This document shows positions 52,172 to 61,523 of a DNA stretch of 64,000 nucleotides, piece by piece. The notes below the pieces were generated by a model. That model was not told the origin of the DNA and did no database searches. It worked only from the letters and a program-made list of their open reading frames with translations. The stretch is taken from the NCBI GenBank assembly GCA_004168015.1, contig SEYW01000008.1, positions 1 to 64,000 on the forward strand, written 5' to 3'. A program made the translations under genes and the position numbers. The number at the start of each line of letters is the position of its first letter. Within the stretch, counting starts at the first letter, position 1. Source of the DNA: Methylolobus aquaticus. GTDB taxonomy: Bacteria > Pseudomonadota > Gammaproteobacteria > Methylococcales > Methylococcaceae.

Positions 52172-53881
52172 CTAGGTTGCCACCCGAGGCGCTGCGCCTC
52201 CGCCGATGGCGCTCAATGGCACCGCGCGGAGCGAGCGCTCCGCGCGGAAGGCTTCAACCTCCGCCACGCACGTTGCCGGCGACCACTGCAGGTGTCGCCC
52301 GAGAACGGCGGCAATACGGTCGACGACCGGGTCGGGCAAGTCGCGCAACTCTGCCCAGCGTGTTCGGCGCCAGAGGAAATCGTTGAGACCCAGCACCATC
52401 TCCTGATGCACCGCGTACGCGGCCTCGGCATGGATCCAAGGCTCATCCGGAAGCACCCGCTCGCGGCCTTGCGGTTCTGCATCAGCCCAGCGGACCACGT
52501 CTGCATACGCTGCTCCGTAACGACCGGTCAGGTGGACCAGCTGATCGTGTGGCCAGGTGCCGTGCCGTTGCATGGCCTCGGCCAGCAGGGTCGGCATGTC
52601 CGCGAAGTTGCCGCCGGGCAGAGCGGACAGCTGCCGCGCCGGCGGCGTGCCCGCTCGCAGCGCCTGCCAGGCCGCACGCGCGGCCTGCTCCCCGGCCTGC
52701 CGTCCCGCGGTCAACTTGACGCCCGGCAGGGACCACAGCCAGGCCGAGTCCTTAACGAGGCGATGCGCGCGCGAGACGTGGAGGGTCGGCCCGTCGGCCC
52801 GGAGCAGCGGCCGGATGCCCCAGCGCAGGCCATGTCCGTGAGTGGCCAGATAGTCCCGCCGGGCCCGCGCGTCCGAACCGTCTGTCGATGAAGTGGCGGG
52901 AAATCGGCGGAATGATTCGCCGATCAACTGAAGGATTTCCGCGGTGCCCGGCCGGACGGCATCCGGCGGGCCCGGCTGCGGCGTGTCGGTGGTGCCGATC
53001 AGCGACCGGCGGCCGAACGGCAACACGAAGAACACTTGGCCCGGAACGCGGGTCGAGAAGATCAGCGGATCGTCCGCCAGACGATCGACGATCAAATGGA
53101 TGCCGCTACTGTTCCGCAAAAGGGGCTGTTTCAGGCCGGCCAGTGTCCGAATCTGATCGATCCACGCGCCGGCAGCGTTGACGATCAGGCGCGCCCGCAG
53201 CGAAAACTGCTGCCCGGTGATGCCGTCGCGTAGGTGCACGCATGCCGAGCCTCGACGGGGTTCATCGAACGAAACCACGGTTGCGCGCGTGATCATCCTG
53301 GCACCCAACTCGGCCGCGCGCTGCGCAAAGCCGAGTGTGAAGCGCGCATCGTCCAGGCGCGCGTCGACGAAGTATTCCGCTGCGCCCTGCAGACCGTCTG
53401 ACGCGAGCGTCGTTACCCGCTGCAGCACCTCGTCCCGATCCAGAATGCGCATTCGGCGCGTGATACCCGCACCGGTTCCGAGGGCGGCGAGCCGATAAAG
53501 CGCCTGATACACGGCCGTGCCCCAGCGCACCTGACGCAGACCGTACGCATCGTCCCGATAGACCGGAAACAGGAACGGAAACGGCCGCACGCAATGCGGC
53601 GCCAGACGCTCGAGCTGCAGTCGTTCCCGTGCCTCCCGGAGCACATAGCCAATCCGTCCCTGGGCGAGATAGCGCAGCCCGGCATGGGCCAGGCCCGTCG
53701 AGTGGCTGCTCGCCCCGGCTGCGAAATCGGCCCGCTCGACCAGCACACAGTCCAGACCGAGCAGCGCGGCATGCGCCGCCAGGCTGCATCCGACCACCCC
53801 GCCGCCGATGATAAGCACCTCGGCACACCGCGTCGCACTGACGTCGATCGCCCGCTGCCTTTCCACCCAGCTGAAATTCAA
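52172..53881 (-). CDS. FAD-dependent glycerol-3-phosphate dehydrogenase-like oxidoreductase
   Basis: About 569 residues. An FAD Rossmann motif (VLIIGGGVVGCSLAAHAALLGLDCVLVE), SSHSTGLAHAGLRYL and the DAO/GlpD core (VNAAGAWIDQI, FVLPFGRRSLIGTTDTPQPG, VKLTAGRQAGEQAA) point to GlpD-like enzymes that oxidise glycerol-3-phosphate and pass electrons to quinone. The C-terminal DAO_C-type domain is present. The start is unclear: no ATG precedes the conserved region. I used a TTG at 53881, since one at 53950 would leave only 14-23 bases to the divergent acyl-CoA dehydrogenase gene. Its neighbours degrade fatty acids, which fits glycerolipid use. Confidence 0.8.
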   Translation of the reverse strand: MNFSWVERQRAIDVSATRCAEVLIIGGGVVGCSLAAHAALLGLDCVLVERADFAAGASSHSTGLAHAGLRYLAQGRIGYVLREARERLQLERLAPHCVRPFPFLFPVYRDDAYGLRQVRWGTAVYQALYRLAALGTGAGITRRMRILDRDEVLQRVTTLASDGLQGAAEYFVDARLDDARFTLGFAQRAAELGARMITRATVVSFDEPRRGSACVHLRDGITGQQFSLRARLIVNAAGAWIDQIRTLAGLKQPLLRNSSGIHLIVDRLADDPLIFSTRVPGQVFFVLPFGRRSLIGTTDTPQPGPPDAVRPGTAEILQLIGESFRRFPATSSTDGSDARARRDYLATHGHGLRWGIRPLLRADGPTLHVSRAHRLVKDSAWLWSLPGVKLTAGRQAGEQAARAAWQALRAGTPPARQLSALPGGNFADMPTLLAEAMQRHGTWPHDQLVHLTGRYGAAYADVVRWADAEPQGRERVLPDEPWIHAEAAYAVHQEMVLGLNDFLWRRTRWAELRDLPDPVVDRIAAVLGRHLQWSPATCVAEVEAFRAERSLRAVPLSAIGGGAAPRVAT

Positions 53882-53973
53882 GCGCCCCCCGTCTCGGCCA
53901 TGAGCAGAACAAACCAAATTGGGAATAGTCCAATTACTGTGAGTATCCAATCACTGCGCCCGAGGTGCAGTCC

Positions 53974-56223
53974 ATGGCTGCCATCCACAGGCCGCGCGTC
54001 AACTCCCGTGTAGCCCCCAAACCGCATGGCTCGTTGCTGTCCCGGATCTTCGTGCGCCCCTGGCTGGCGACGGTGCGTCGCGGTCTGCCGTCCCTGTCCG
54101 CAACCGAGTGCGAGGCGCTGCAGGCCGGAAGCGTCGGCTGGGAAGCCTTGCTGTTTCAGGGCCGTCCCGATTGGCGGGCGTGGCTGGCAGAGCCCGCTGG
54201 AACGCTGACCGCGGAAGAACAGGCCTTCCTCGAAGGGCCCGTCGATACCTTGTGCGGACTCGTCGACGACTGGGCCGTTACCCGGAATCTGCATGACCTG
54301 CCCCCGCCGGTCTGGCGGCTAATGAAAGAACAGGGGTTCTTCGGGCTCGCGATCCCGAAGGTCTACGGCGGACGCGAATTCTCGCCACTCGCCCAGTCAG
54401 CGGTCGTGGTCAAGATCGCCTCGCGTTCGCTGTCGGCCGCCGTCACCGCGATGGTACCGAACTCCATCGGTCCGGCGAAGCTGCTGCTGCGCTACGGCAC
54501 CGACGCGCAGCAGCGCCACTGGCTGCCGCGACTGGCCAGCGGGCGGGAGATTCCCTGCTTCGCGCTGACCGGCCCCACTGCCGGCTCGGATGCCTCGGCT
54601 ATCCCCGACACCGGCATCGTCTGCCGGCGCGACGGACGGCTGGGCATCCTGCTGAACTGGGACAAGCGCTACATCACGCTGGGACCGGTCGCGACCGTGT
54701 TGGGGCTCGCTTTTCAGCTTCGGGATCCCGACCGGCTGCTGGGCGATGCGGAGGGCATCACGCTGGCCCTGGTGCCGGCCGATGCACCCGGCGTCGAGAT
54801 CGGACGACGGCATCTGCCGCTCGATCAGGTGTTTCAAAATGGCCCCACCCGCGGCCGGAACGTGTTTATCCCGGTCGAGCAGATCATCGGCGGCCCCGAC
54901 TATGCCGGACGCGGCTGGTTCATGTTGATGGAAACGCTGGCTGGCGGACGGGCGATTTCGCTGCCCGCCTTGGCCGTGGGCGCTGGCAAGCTCTGTGCCT
55001 TGACGGCAGGCAGTTACGCCGCCGTGCGCCACCAGTTCCATCACCCGATCGCTCGCTTCGAAGGCGTCGCCGAACGCCTGGGCCGCATCGCCGGCAATGT
55101 CTGGCTGGCCGAAGCTGCTCGGCATGTGACCGCCACGGCGAATGGCCGGGGCGAACATTCGGCCGTCGTGTCGGCGATGCTGAAGCAGAACCTGACCGAG
55201 CGGATGCGCGTCGTCGTAAACGACGCGATGGATGTGCTGGCCGGCAAGGGCATCATGCTGGGACCGCGGAATCTGCTGGGCCGCTTGTACGAAGCCGTGC
55301 CGATCGCGATCACGGTCGAGGGCGCGAACATCCTGACCCGCGGGCTCATCGTCTTCGGCCAGGGCTCGGTCCGTTGCCACCCGTACCTGCTCGCGGAGAT
55401 GGATGCCGCCGCGAGTACCCGCGAAGAGGCCGGCGAGACCGCCTTTGCTGCCGCGCTCGGCGCGCATCTGCGCTACGTGCTCGGGACCCTCGGACGCGTG
55501 CTCGGTGCGGGCCGGTTCGGATGGATGCCGTCGGGGCCGACGCGGGCGCACTACCGCTCGATCAACCGGCTCAGCGCCGCCTTCGCGCTGGCCTCGGAAG
55601 TCGCCCTGCTGACGCTGAAAGGCACGCTGAAGCGGCGTGAAATGCTGTCCGGGCGCCTGGCCGACGCGTTCGCGCACCTGTTCCTGGCCGCCTGCGTGCT
55701 GAAGCGCTTCGAGGACGCCGGGCGACCGGAAGCCGAACGCCCGCTCGTCGACTGGTGCTGCCGGCATTGTCTGGCACAGACTGAAGCAGCGCTGGACGGC
55801 GTGATCGCCAATCTGCCGCACCGCGGCGCGGCCGTGCTGCTGCGCCTGTTGATTCTCCCGTTCGGACGCCGCTGTGCCGAACCCGCCGATCGCCTGACAC
55901 TGCAGTTGGCCGACCTGCTGACGAACCCCGGACCGCTGCGCGAGCAACTGACTTGCGGCATCTACCGGCCAAACGGCGCGGAGGACGCGTTAGCGGTGCT
56001 GGAACGGGCGTTTGCCGCCAGCATGGCGGTGCAGGACGCTGAGCAACGGCTGCAACGAGCCGTGCACGAGGGGCGACTGGACCGCGCCGACAATGTGGCG
56101 CAGGCGGTCGCGAGTTCCATCCTGACACCCGCTGACGCCGTATTGATCGAAAAGGCTTCCCGGGCTGCCCGTGAAGCCGAGCGCGTCGACGACTTTCCGC
56201 CGGATCTCGGTAAGGAGGCGTGA
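53974..56223 (+). CDS. Acyl-CoA dehydrogenase, FadE-type
   Basis: A 749-residue enzyme for the first step of beta-oxidation, making trans-2-enoyl-CoA. It has the long FadE layout: N-terminal helical part, GFFGLAIPKVYGGREFSPLAQSAVVVKIASRS, substrate-binding FALTGPTAGSDASAIPDTG, and the catalytic-base region AITVEGANILTRGLIVFGQG with Glu in VEGAN. A C-terminal ~270-residue domain (DUF1974 region) completes it. An ATG at 53974 or a GTG at 53965 can start it. It heads a tightly packed four-gene operon. Confidence 0.92.
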   Translation: MAAIHRPRVNSRVAPKPHGSLLSRIFVRPWLATVRRGLPSLSATECEALQAGSVGWEALLFQGRPDWRAWLAEPAGTLTAEEQAFLEGPVDTLCGLVDDWAVTRNLHDLPPPVWRLMKEQGFFGLAIPKVYGGREFSPLAQSAVVVKIASRSLSAAVTAMVPNSIGPAKLLLRYGTDAQQRHWLPRLASGREIPCFALTGPTAGSDASAIPDTGIVCRRDGRLGILLNWDKRYITLGPVATVLGLAFQLRDPDRLLGDAEGITLALVPADAPGVEIGRRHLPLDQVFQNGPTRGRNVFIPVEQIIGGPDYAGRGWFMLMETLAGGRAISLPALAVGAGKLCALTAGSYAAVRHQFHHPIARFEGVAERLGRIAGNVWLAEAARHVTATANGRGEHSAVVSAMLKQNLTERMRVVVNDAMDVLAGKGIMLGPRNLLGRLYEAVPIAITVEGANILTRGLIVFGQGSVRCHPYLLAEMDAAASTREEAGETAFAAALGAHLRYVLGTLGRVLGAGRFGWMPSGPTRAHYRSINRLSAAFALASEVALLTLKGTLKRREMLSGRLADAFAHLFLAACVLKRFEDAGRPEAERPLVDWCCRHCLAQTEAALDGVIANLPHRGAAVLLRLLILPFGRRCAEPADRLTLQLADLLTNPGPLREQLTCGIYRPNGAEDALAVLERAFAASMAVQDAEQRLQRAVHEGRLDRADNVAQAVASSILTPADAVLIEKASRAAREAERVDDFPPDLGKEA

Positions 56224-57608
56224 TGGCCGCTGGAATCGAAATGCGACGACAGACTGGGCACGACACCCCGGTATGGGCAATCGACGGGGCCCGGACGCCC
56301 TTCATCAAGGCCCGCGGCGTCCCTGGCCCCTTCACCGCCGCCGATCTGGCCGTCGCGGCCGGGAAACCGCTGTTGCTGCGCCAGCCCTTTCCGGCCGCGG
56401 CGCTCGACGAAGTGATCCTCGGCTGTGTGATGCCCAGTCCGGCCGAAGCCAACATCGCGCGTGTCGTGTCCCTGCGCCTGGGCTGCGGCAACGGTGTCAC
56501 CGCATGGACCGTGGGCCGGAACTGCGGCTCCGGCCTGCAGGCACTGGACGCCGCGCGGCAGCGCATCGCGTCCGGACAGGCCGACCTCGTGCTGGCCGGT
56601 GGTGTCGAAGCGATGAGTCAGGCCCCCGTGTCCGCAGGCCGCAATCTGCTGGCCTGGCTGGGACGCTGGCGGCAGACCCGGGGCTGGCGCCGCATACGCC
56701 TGCTGCCGCAGTTCCGATGGGTCATGCTGCAGCCGACGTTCGCGCTGCCGCGCGGCCTGACCGACCCGGTCACGGGGCTTTCGATGGGTCAGACGGCCGA
56801 GAACCTGGCCTTCCGCTTCGGCATCACCCGCGAGGCGATGGACGCGCTCGCACTCGCGAGTCACGGGCGCTTGGCCGCCGCGCAGGACGAACACCGCCTA
56901 GTCGAGGTGCAGACGATCTACGACGCGGCAGGGAACGCCTACACGCAGGACGATGGACTGCGCCGCGACACCGATGCGGCCCGGCTGGCCGCGCTGAAGC
57001 CGGCTTTCGAGGCTTACGGTCTCGTGTCGGCCGGCAACAGCGCGCAGGTCACCGATGGCGCTGCGTGGCTGTTGCTGGCATCGAACGCGGCCGTCGAACG
57101 CTACGGACTGCCGGTCCTCGGCCGCCTCGTCGATTGCCGTTGGGCCGGCGTCTCCCCGGCCGAGATGGGACTGGGGCCGGCGCATGCGGTACCGCCCTTG
57201 CTGGCCGCGCACGGGCTTACCCCGCAGGACATCGATTTCTGGGAAATCAACGAAGCGTTCGCGGCCCAGATCCTGGCGGTTCTGGCCGCCTGGCGCGATC
57301 GCGATTACTGCCGCGACGTGCTGGGCCTCACCGCGCCGTTCGGCGAAATCCCGACCGACCGGCTCAATGTCGACGGCGGCGCGATCGCGCTGGGCCACCC
57401 GGTCGGCGCCAGTGGCGCACGCATCGTGCTGCATCTGCTCGACGTGCTCCGCCGCAGCCACGCCCGGCGTGGCATCGCGGCGCTGTGCATCGGCGGCGGT
57501 CAGGGAGGAGCAATGCTGATCGAGCGGACGAGCGCGGGCAGCATGAAAGCCGCGGGAACGACCCGGACAACCGTTCGTCGCCGCACGGCACGCGGGGGTG
57601 GAGCATGA
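56223..57608 (+). CDS. Acetyl-CoA acyltransferase (thiolase)
   Basis: A 461-residue thiolase that cleaves 3-ketoacyl-CoA to acetyl-CoA. Motifs are the N-terminal GARTPFIKARG, the nucleophilic cysteine in GRNCGSGLQALDAA near residue 100, ALGHPVGASGARIVLHLL, and the C-terminal cysteine in CIGGGQGGAMLIER. The length matches FadI-type thiolases that pair with FadJ. It overlaps the fadE-like gene by one base and the next gene by 4. Confidence 0.92.
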   Translation: MAAGIEMRRQTGHDTPVWAIDGARTPFIKARGVPGPFTAADLAVAAGKPLLLRQPFPAAALDEVILGCVMPSPAEANIARVVSLRLGCGNGVTAWTVGRNCGSGLQALDAARQRIASGQADLVLAGGVEAMSQAPVSAGRNLLAWLGRWRQTRGWRRIRLLPQFRWVMLQPTFALPRGLTDPVTGLSMGQTAENLAFRFGITREAMDALALASHGRLAAAQDEHRLVEVQTIYDAAGNAYTQDDGLRRDTDAARLAALKPAFEAYGLVSAGNSAQVTDGAAWLLLASNAAVERYGLPVLGRLVDCRWAGVSPAEMGLGPAHAVPPLLAAHGLTPQDIDFWEINEAFAAQILAVLAAWRDRDYCRDVLGLTAPFGEIPTDRLNVDGGAIALGHPVGASGARIVLHLLDVLRRSHARRGIAALCIGGGQGGAMLIERTSAGSMKAAGTTRTTVRRRTARGGGA

Positions 57609-59611
57609 ACTGGCGGATCGAACGCGATACACACAACGTGGCCTGGCTGCATCTGGATCAGGCCGGCTCCGGCACGAACGTGCTGTCGCAGCCGGTGCTG
57701 GCCGAACTCGATGAAATCCTCACGGCACTGCGGGAGACATCGCCGACCGCGCTGATCCTGCTGTCGGACAAGCCGAACGGCTTCATCGCCGGGGCCGACA
57801 TTCGGGAACTCGCCGCCTTGCAGAGTCCGGAAGCGGCGCGGGAGCTGATCGCGCGCGCCGATGCGATTCTGGCCCGGCTCGAAGGACTGGGTTGCCCGAC
57901 GGTGGCGATGATCCACGGCTACTGCCTGGGTGGCGGTCTGGAGCTTGCGCTGGCCTGTCGCTACCGAATCGGCCGGGACGATACCGGGACGCGCCTAGGA
58001 CTGCCGGAAGTGCGCCTCGGCATTCATCCCGGTCTCGGGGGCAGCGTGCGTCTGCCGCGCCTCATCGGCAGCTTGCCGGCACTGCGTCTGATGCTGGCGG
58101 GCCGGCTGGTCGGCGCACGCGAGGCCCTGTGCCTCGGCCTGGTCGACCGCGTTGCGCCGGAGCGCGCGTGGCGGCGGGCTGCGCTCGATCTGGCACTACG
58201 GCCTCCGCGGCCGCACCGAAAACCGTGGCTCGACCTGCCGCGCTCACTACGCGGCATCGCAGCCGGATACATCAAGCGGCAGACGGCGGCGCGGGCCAAT
58301 CCGGCGCACTATCCCGCGCCGGCGGCGCTGATCGATGTCTGGGCGCGTGAGCCGGCGAACTTGACCGCGGCGCTGGCGGCCGAAGCGCACTCGATGGCCG
58401 ACCTGCTGTTCACGCCGACAGCGCGGAATCTGATGCGGCTGTTTACGCTGGAAACCCGCCTCAAGGCCTATGCGAAGGGCAGTGCTTCCGGGGTGCATCA
58501 CGTGCACGTGATCGGCGCCGGCACGATGGGCGCTGCCATCGCCGCGTGGACGGCGCTCCGCGGCTACACGGTCAGTCTGTCGGACCAGAATCCCGCCGCC
58601 CTGGGACGCGCCGTCCGCGAGGCCGGCGAACTCTTCACGGCAAAGCTGCGGACCGAAGTCGAGCGCACCGCCGCCTGGGACCGGCTGATTCCCGATGCGG
58701 CCCAGGCCGGACTCGCCCACGCCGATCTGGTCATCGAGGCGATCGTCGAGAATGCTGAAGCGAAACGCAGCCTGTTTGCGGCCGTCGAAAGCCGGCTCAA
58801 ACCCGACGCACTGCTCGCCAGCAACACCTCGGCGCTCCCGCTGGCGATGATCGGGTCGGCGCTGCGGGATCCCTCGCGGCTCGTCGGCATGCATTTCTTC
58901 AACCCGGTCAGCCGTGTGCGGCTGATCGAGGTGGTCTCGGGCGCACAGACCCGCGAGGACGTCCACCGGCGCGCGCTCGCCTTCGTGCTGGCCATCGACC
59001 GTCTACCCCTGCCGGTCAGGAGCAGCCCCGGCTTCGTCGTCAACCGCTGCCTGCTGCCGTATCTGATGGAGGCCGTGCTACTCGAGTCGGAAGGCATTCC
59101 AGCGACGCTGATCGACAATGCGGCCACCGCTTTCGGCATGCCGATGGGGCCGCTGGCGCTGGGCGACCTCGTCGGTCTGGACGTATGCCTGGACGTGATC
59201 CGCGAGCTGTTTCCGGCGCGCGTCCCTGCCCGACTGCAGGCGCTGGTCGAGGCCGGCAAGAAAGGTCTCAAGAGCGGCGAGGGCTTCTACCGGTACCGCG
59301 GCGGCCGGCCCGTGCGTAGCGACTCCCGTCCCGAATCGCCACCGGCCGACCTGACCGATCGCCTCGTGCTGCCGATGCTCAACGAGGCGGTCGCGGTGCT
59401 GAGCGAAGGGCTGGTCGGCGATGCCGACGATATCGACGCGGGCATGGTCTTCGGTGCGGGCGTGATTCCCCACCGGGGGGGACCGATGCAGTATCTGCGA
59501 CATCGCGGCGAGAACGACGTGCGTCAAACCCTGGAACGGCTGGCAGCCGTGCATGGGGAACGCTTCGCACCGCATCCGGCGCTCGCACGGTCGCGAGCGG
59601 ACGCAGCATGA
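57605..59611 (+). CDS. Enoyl-CoA hydratase / 3-hydroxyacyl-CoA dehydrogenase (FadJ/FadB-like)
   Basis: A 668-residue bifunctional enzyme. The hydratase part (1-190) has GFIAGADIRELA, GYCLGGGLELALACRYR and LGLPEVRLGIHPGLGGSVRLPR with both catalytic glutamates. The dehydrogenase part (from about 300) has the NAD motif VIGAGTMGAAIAAWTA, SNTSALPLAMI and GMHFFNPVSRVRLIEVVSG. It hydrates enoyl-CoA and oxidises the 3-hydroxyacyl-CoA for the thiolase encoded before it. The ATG at 57605 overlaps the thiolase stop. Slightly shorter than E. coli FadJ. Confidence 0.92.
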   Translation: MNWRIERDTHNVAWLHLDQAGSGTNVLSQPVLAELDEILTALRETSPTALILLSDKPNGFIAGADIRELAALQSPEAARELIARADAILARLEGLGCPTVAMIHGYCLGGGLELALACRYRIGRDDTGTRLGLPEVRLGIHPGLGGSVRLPRLIGSLPALRLMLAGRLVGAREALCLGLVDRVAPERAWRRAALDLALRPPRPHRKPWLDLPRSLRGIAAGYIKRQTAARANPAHYPAPAALIDVWAREPANLTAALAAEAHSMADLLFTPTARNLMRLFTLETRLKAYAKGSASGVHHVHVIGAGTMGAAIAAWTALRGYTVSLSDQNPAALGRAVREAGELFTAKLRTEVERTAAWDRLIPDAAQAGLAHADLVIEAIVENAEAKRSLFAAVESRLKPDALLASNTSALPLAMIGSALRDPSRLVGMHFFNPVSRVRLIEVVSGAQTREDVHRRALAFVLAIDRLPLPVRSSPGFVVNRCLLPYLMEAVLLESEGIPATLIDNAATAFGMPMGPLALGDLVGLDVCLDVIRELFPARVPARLQALVEAGKKGLKSGEGFYRYRGGRPVRSDSRPESPPADLTDRLVLPMLNEAVAVLSEGLVGDADDIDAGMVFGAGVIPHRGGPMQYLRHRGENDVRQTLERLAAVHGERFAPHPALARSRADAA

Positions 59612-61488
59612 CCGAACCCCGCGACGGCCGTGTCGCGGTGGTTACCGACGCGATTCCGGCCCAAACCGCCGCCACGCTGACGGGACTGCTGCGGGAACGC
59701 GCAGCCCGCACGCCCGATGCGGTCGCCTACCGGTGGTTCGACGATGACGCCGGCCTGTGGCGCGCCATCGACTGGCACAGCGTGGCCCGGGAGGCTGCGC
59801 GACGCCAGGCCGTGCTGAAGGCGGAAGGCTTGCGGGCCGGCGACCGTATCGTCACGCTGCTGCCGAACGGCCTGGAATGGGTGTTGTTCGACCAGGCCGC
59901 AATCGGAATCGGCCTTGTCACCGTACCGCTGCCTCCGAAGAGTTCGCGGGACTTCGTCCGTTGGGCCGTGGAACGCGTGGGCGGGCGATTGCTGCTGGTC
60001 AATGCCGCGCAATGGACCCGCCTGTCGGAACTGCGGCATCGGCTGCCGCCCGTGCTATGCGTGGGCACGCCGCCCGACGAGACGCTGCCGGTGAAGACGC
60101 TCGCCGAGCGGCTGCCGGATCACCCCCACCCCTTGATCACGAGCGGGGGCCCGAACGATCTCGCGACGATCGTGTTCACATCGGGAACCACCGGATTGCC
60201 CAAAGGGGTCATGCTGAGCCACTGGAACCTACTGTCGAATGCTTCGGCCGGGTTGGTGCGCGAAGCGGTTTTCCCTGATGATCTGTTTCTATCGCTGTTG
60301 CCGCTGTTCCACACGCTGGAACGGACCGCCGGCTATTACCTGCCGCTGATGGCCGGTGCCGCCGTGGCCTTTGGCCGTGGCCCCGCCCGACTCCGAGAGG
60401 ATATGCAGGCGCTGTCCCCGACGATCATTGTGACCGTGCCGCGCGTTCTCGAACGCATGGTCGATGCCCTGCGGTCCGGTGGCCGTGTCAGGCGCAGGCT
60501 GTTGACACTGACCAGCCGCATTGGGTGCGCGTGCTTCGAACACCGTCAGGGCCGGAGAGCGTATCCCCCCGGCGCGATACTCTGGCCGCTGCTGCGGGCG
60601 CTGCTTCCGCGCCGTCTGCGGCGGACCTTCGGCGGTCGGCTGCGGCTGGTCGTCTGTGGCGGCGCCCCGCTCGCGGCGGATACCTCCCACACGCTGATCG
60701 GCCTGGAAGTCCCGATCATCCAAGGCTATGGCCTGACCGAAGCCTCGCCGGTCGTCAGTGTCAACGCCCTGAACGACAACGATCCGGACAGTGTCGGGCG
60801 CCCGCTGCCGGACACCGAGGTCAGGCTGGGGCCCGACGGCGAGCTGCTGGTGAGGGGACCCGGCGTGATGCAGGGCTACTGGCAGGAACCGGACGCTAGC
60901 GTTCGCGCCGTCGATCGGGACGGCTGGCTGCATACCGGCGACCTGGCCCGACTCATCGACGGCCGGATACATATCGTCGGCCGGATCAAGGACATCATCG
61001 TGTTGTCCACCGGCGAGAAGGTGCAGGCGGCGCAACTGGAACAGGCAATCACGGCCGATCCCCTGTTCGAACAGGCGCTGGTGCTCGGGGATAAGCAACC
61101 CTGCCTGGCGGCGCTCGTCGTACTGGCCAAGGAGGCGATCCCGCCGGTCACCACCGTGGCCGACCCGGCGGCCCCCGGAGCGCTTCCCGATCCAACCTGG
61201 CAGGACCACCTCATGGGGCACCTGTCGCAACGACTGGCGGGATTCCCCGAGCATGCGCAGGTGCGCAAGGCCTTGTGGCTCACCGAACCGTGGACGGTCG
61301 AAAATGACCTGCTGACCCACACGATGAAGGCCCGGCGGGAAAAGATACTGGCCCGCTACCAGACGCTGATCGACCAGCTCTACGCATTACCCGACGACAG
61401 TCAAGCCAAGCCTTCATCCGACTTCGTCGACTCGCGGGCCCGGCATGACCACCGGGTCCATCAGCGCTCCGGCCCCGCTTCCGTGTAA
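59608..61488 (+). CDS. Long-chain fatty acid-CoA ligase (AMP-forming)
   Basis: A 626-residue adenylate-forming enzyme that activates fatty acids with ATP and CoA. The P-loop motif TIVFTSGTTGLPKGVMLSH is at about residues 189-207; GYGLTEASPVVSVN and GWLHTGDLARLIDGRIHIVGRIKDIIVLSTGEK carry the other core motifs. It supplies the substrate of the three genes before it and overlaps the fadJ-like gene by 4 bases. It converges on the acyltransferase gene 35 bases away. Confidence 0.92.
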   Translation: MTEPRDGRVAVVTDAIPAQTAATLTGLLRERAARTPDAVAYRWFDDDAGLWRAIDWHSVAREAARRQAVLKAEGLRAGDRIVTLLPNGLEWVLFDQAAIGIGLVTVPLPPKSSRDFVRWAVERVGGRLLLVNAAQWTRLSELRHRLPPVLCVGTPPDETLPVKTLAERLPDHPHPLITSGGPNDLATIVFTSGTTGLPKGVMLSHWNLLSNASAGLVREAVFPDDLFLSLLPLFHTLERTAGYYLPLMAGAAVAFGRGPARLREDMQALSPTIIVTVPRVLERMVDALRSGGRVRRRLLTLTSRIGCACFEHRQGRRAYPPGAILWPLLRALLPRRLRRTFGGRLRLVVCGGAPLAADTSHTLIGLEVPIIQGYGLTEASPVVSVNALNDNDPDSVGRPLPDTEVRLGPDGELLVRGPGVMQGYWQEPDASVRAVDRDGWLHTGDLARLIDGRIHIVGRIKDIIVLSTGEKVQAAQLEQAITADPLFEQALVLGDKQPCLAALVVLAKEAIPPVTTVADPAAPGALPDPTWQDHLMGHLSQRLAGFPEHAQVRKALWLTEPWTVENDLLTHTMKARREKILARYQTLIDQLYALPDDSQAKPSSDFVDSRARHDHRVHQRSGPASV

Positions 61489-61523
61489 GTCTTAACCAGG
61501 CCACACAAAGGCCGACGGGCCGA

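Noticed and set aside
56171-57604. Open frame upstream of the FadJ-like start
   Set aside because: It lies inside the thiolase gene in another frame; the ATG at 57605 begins the hydratase domain and overlaps the thiolase stop.
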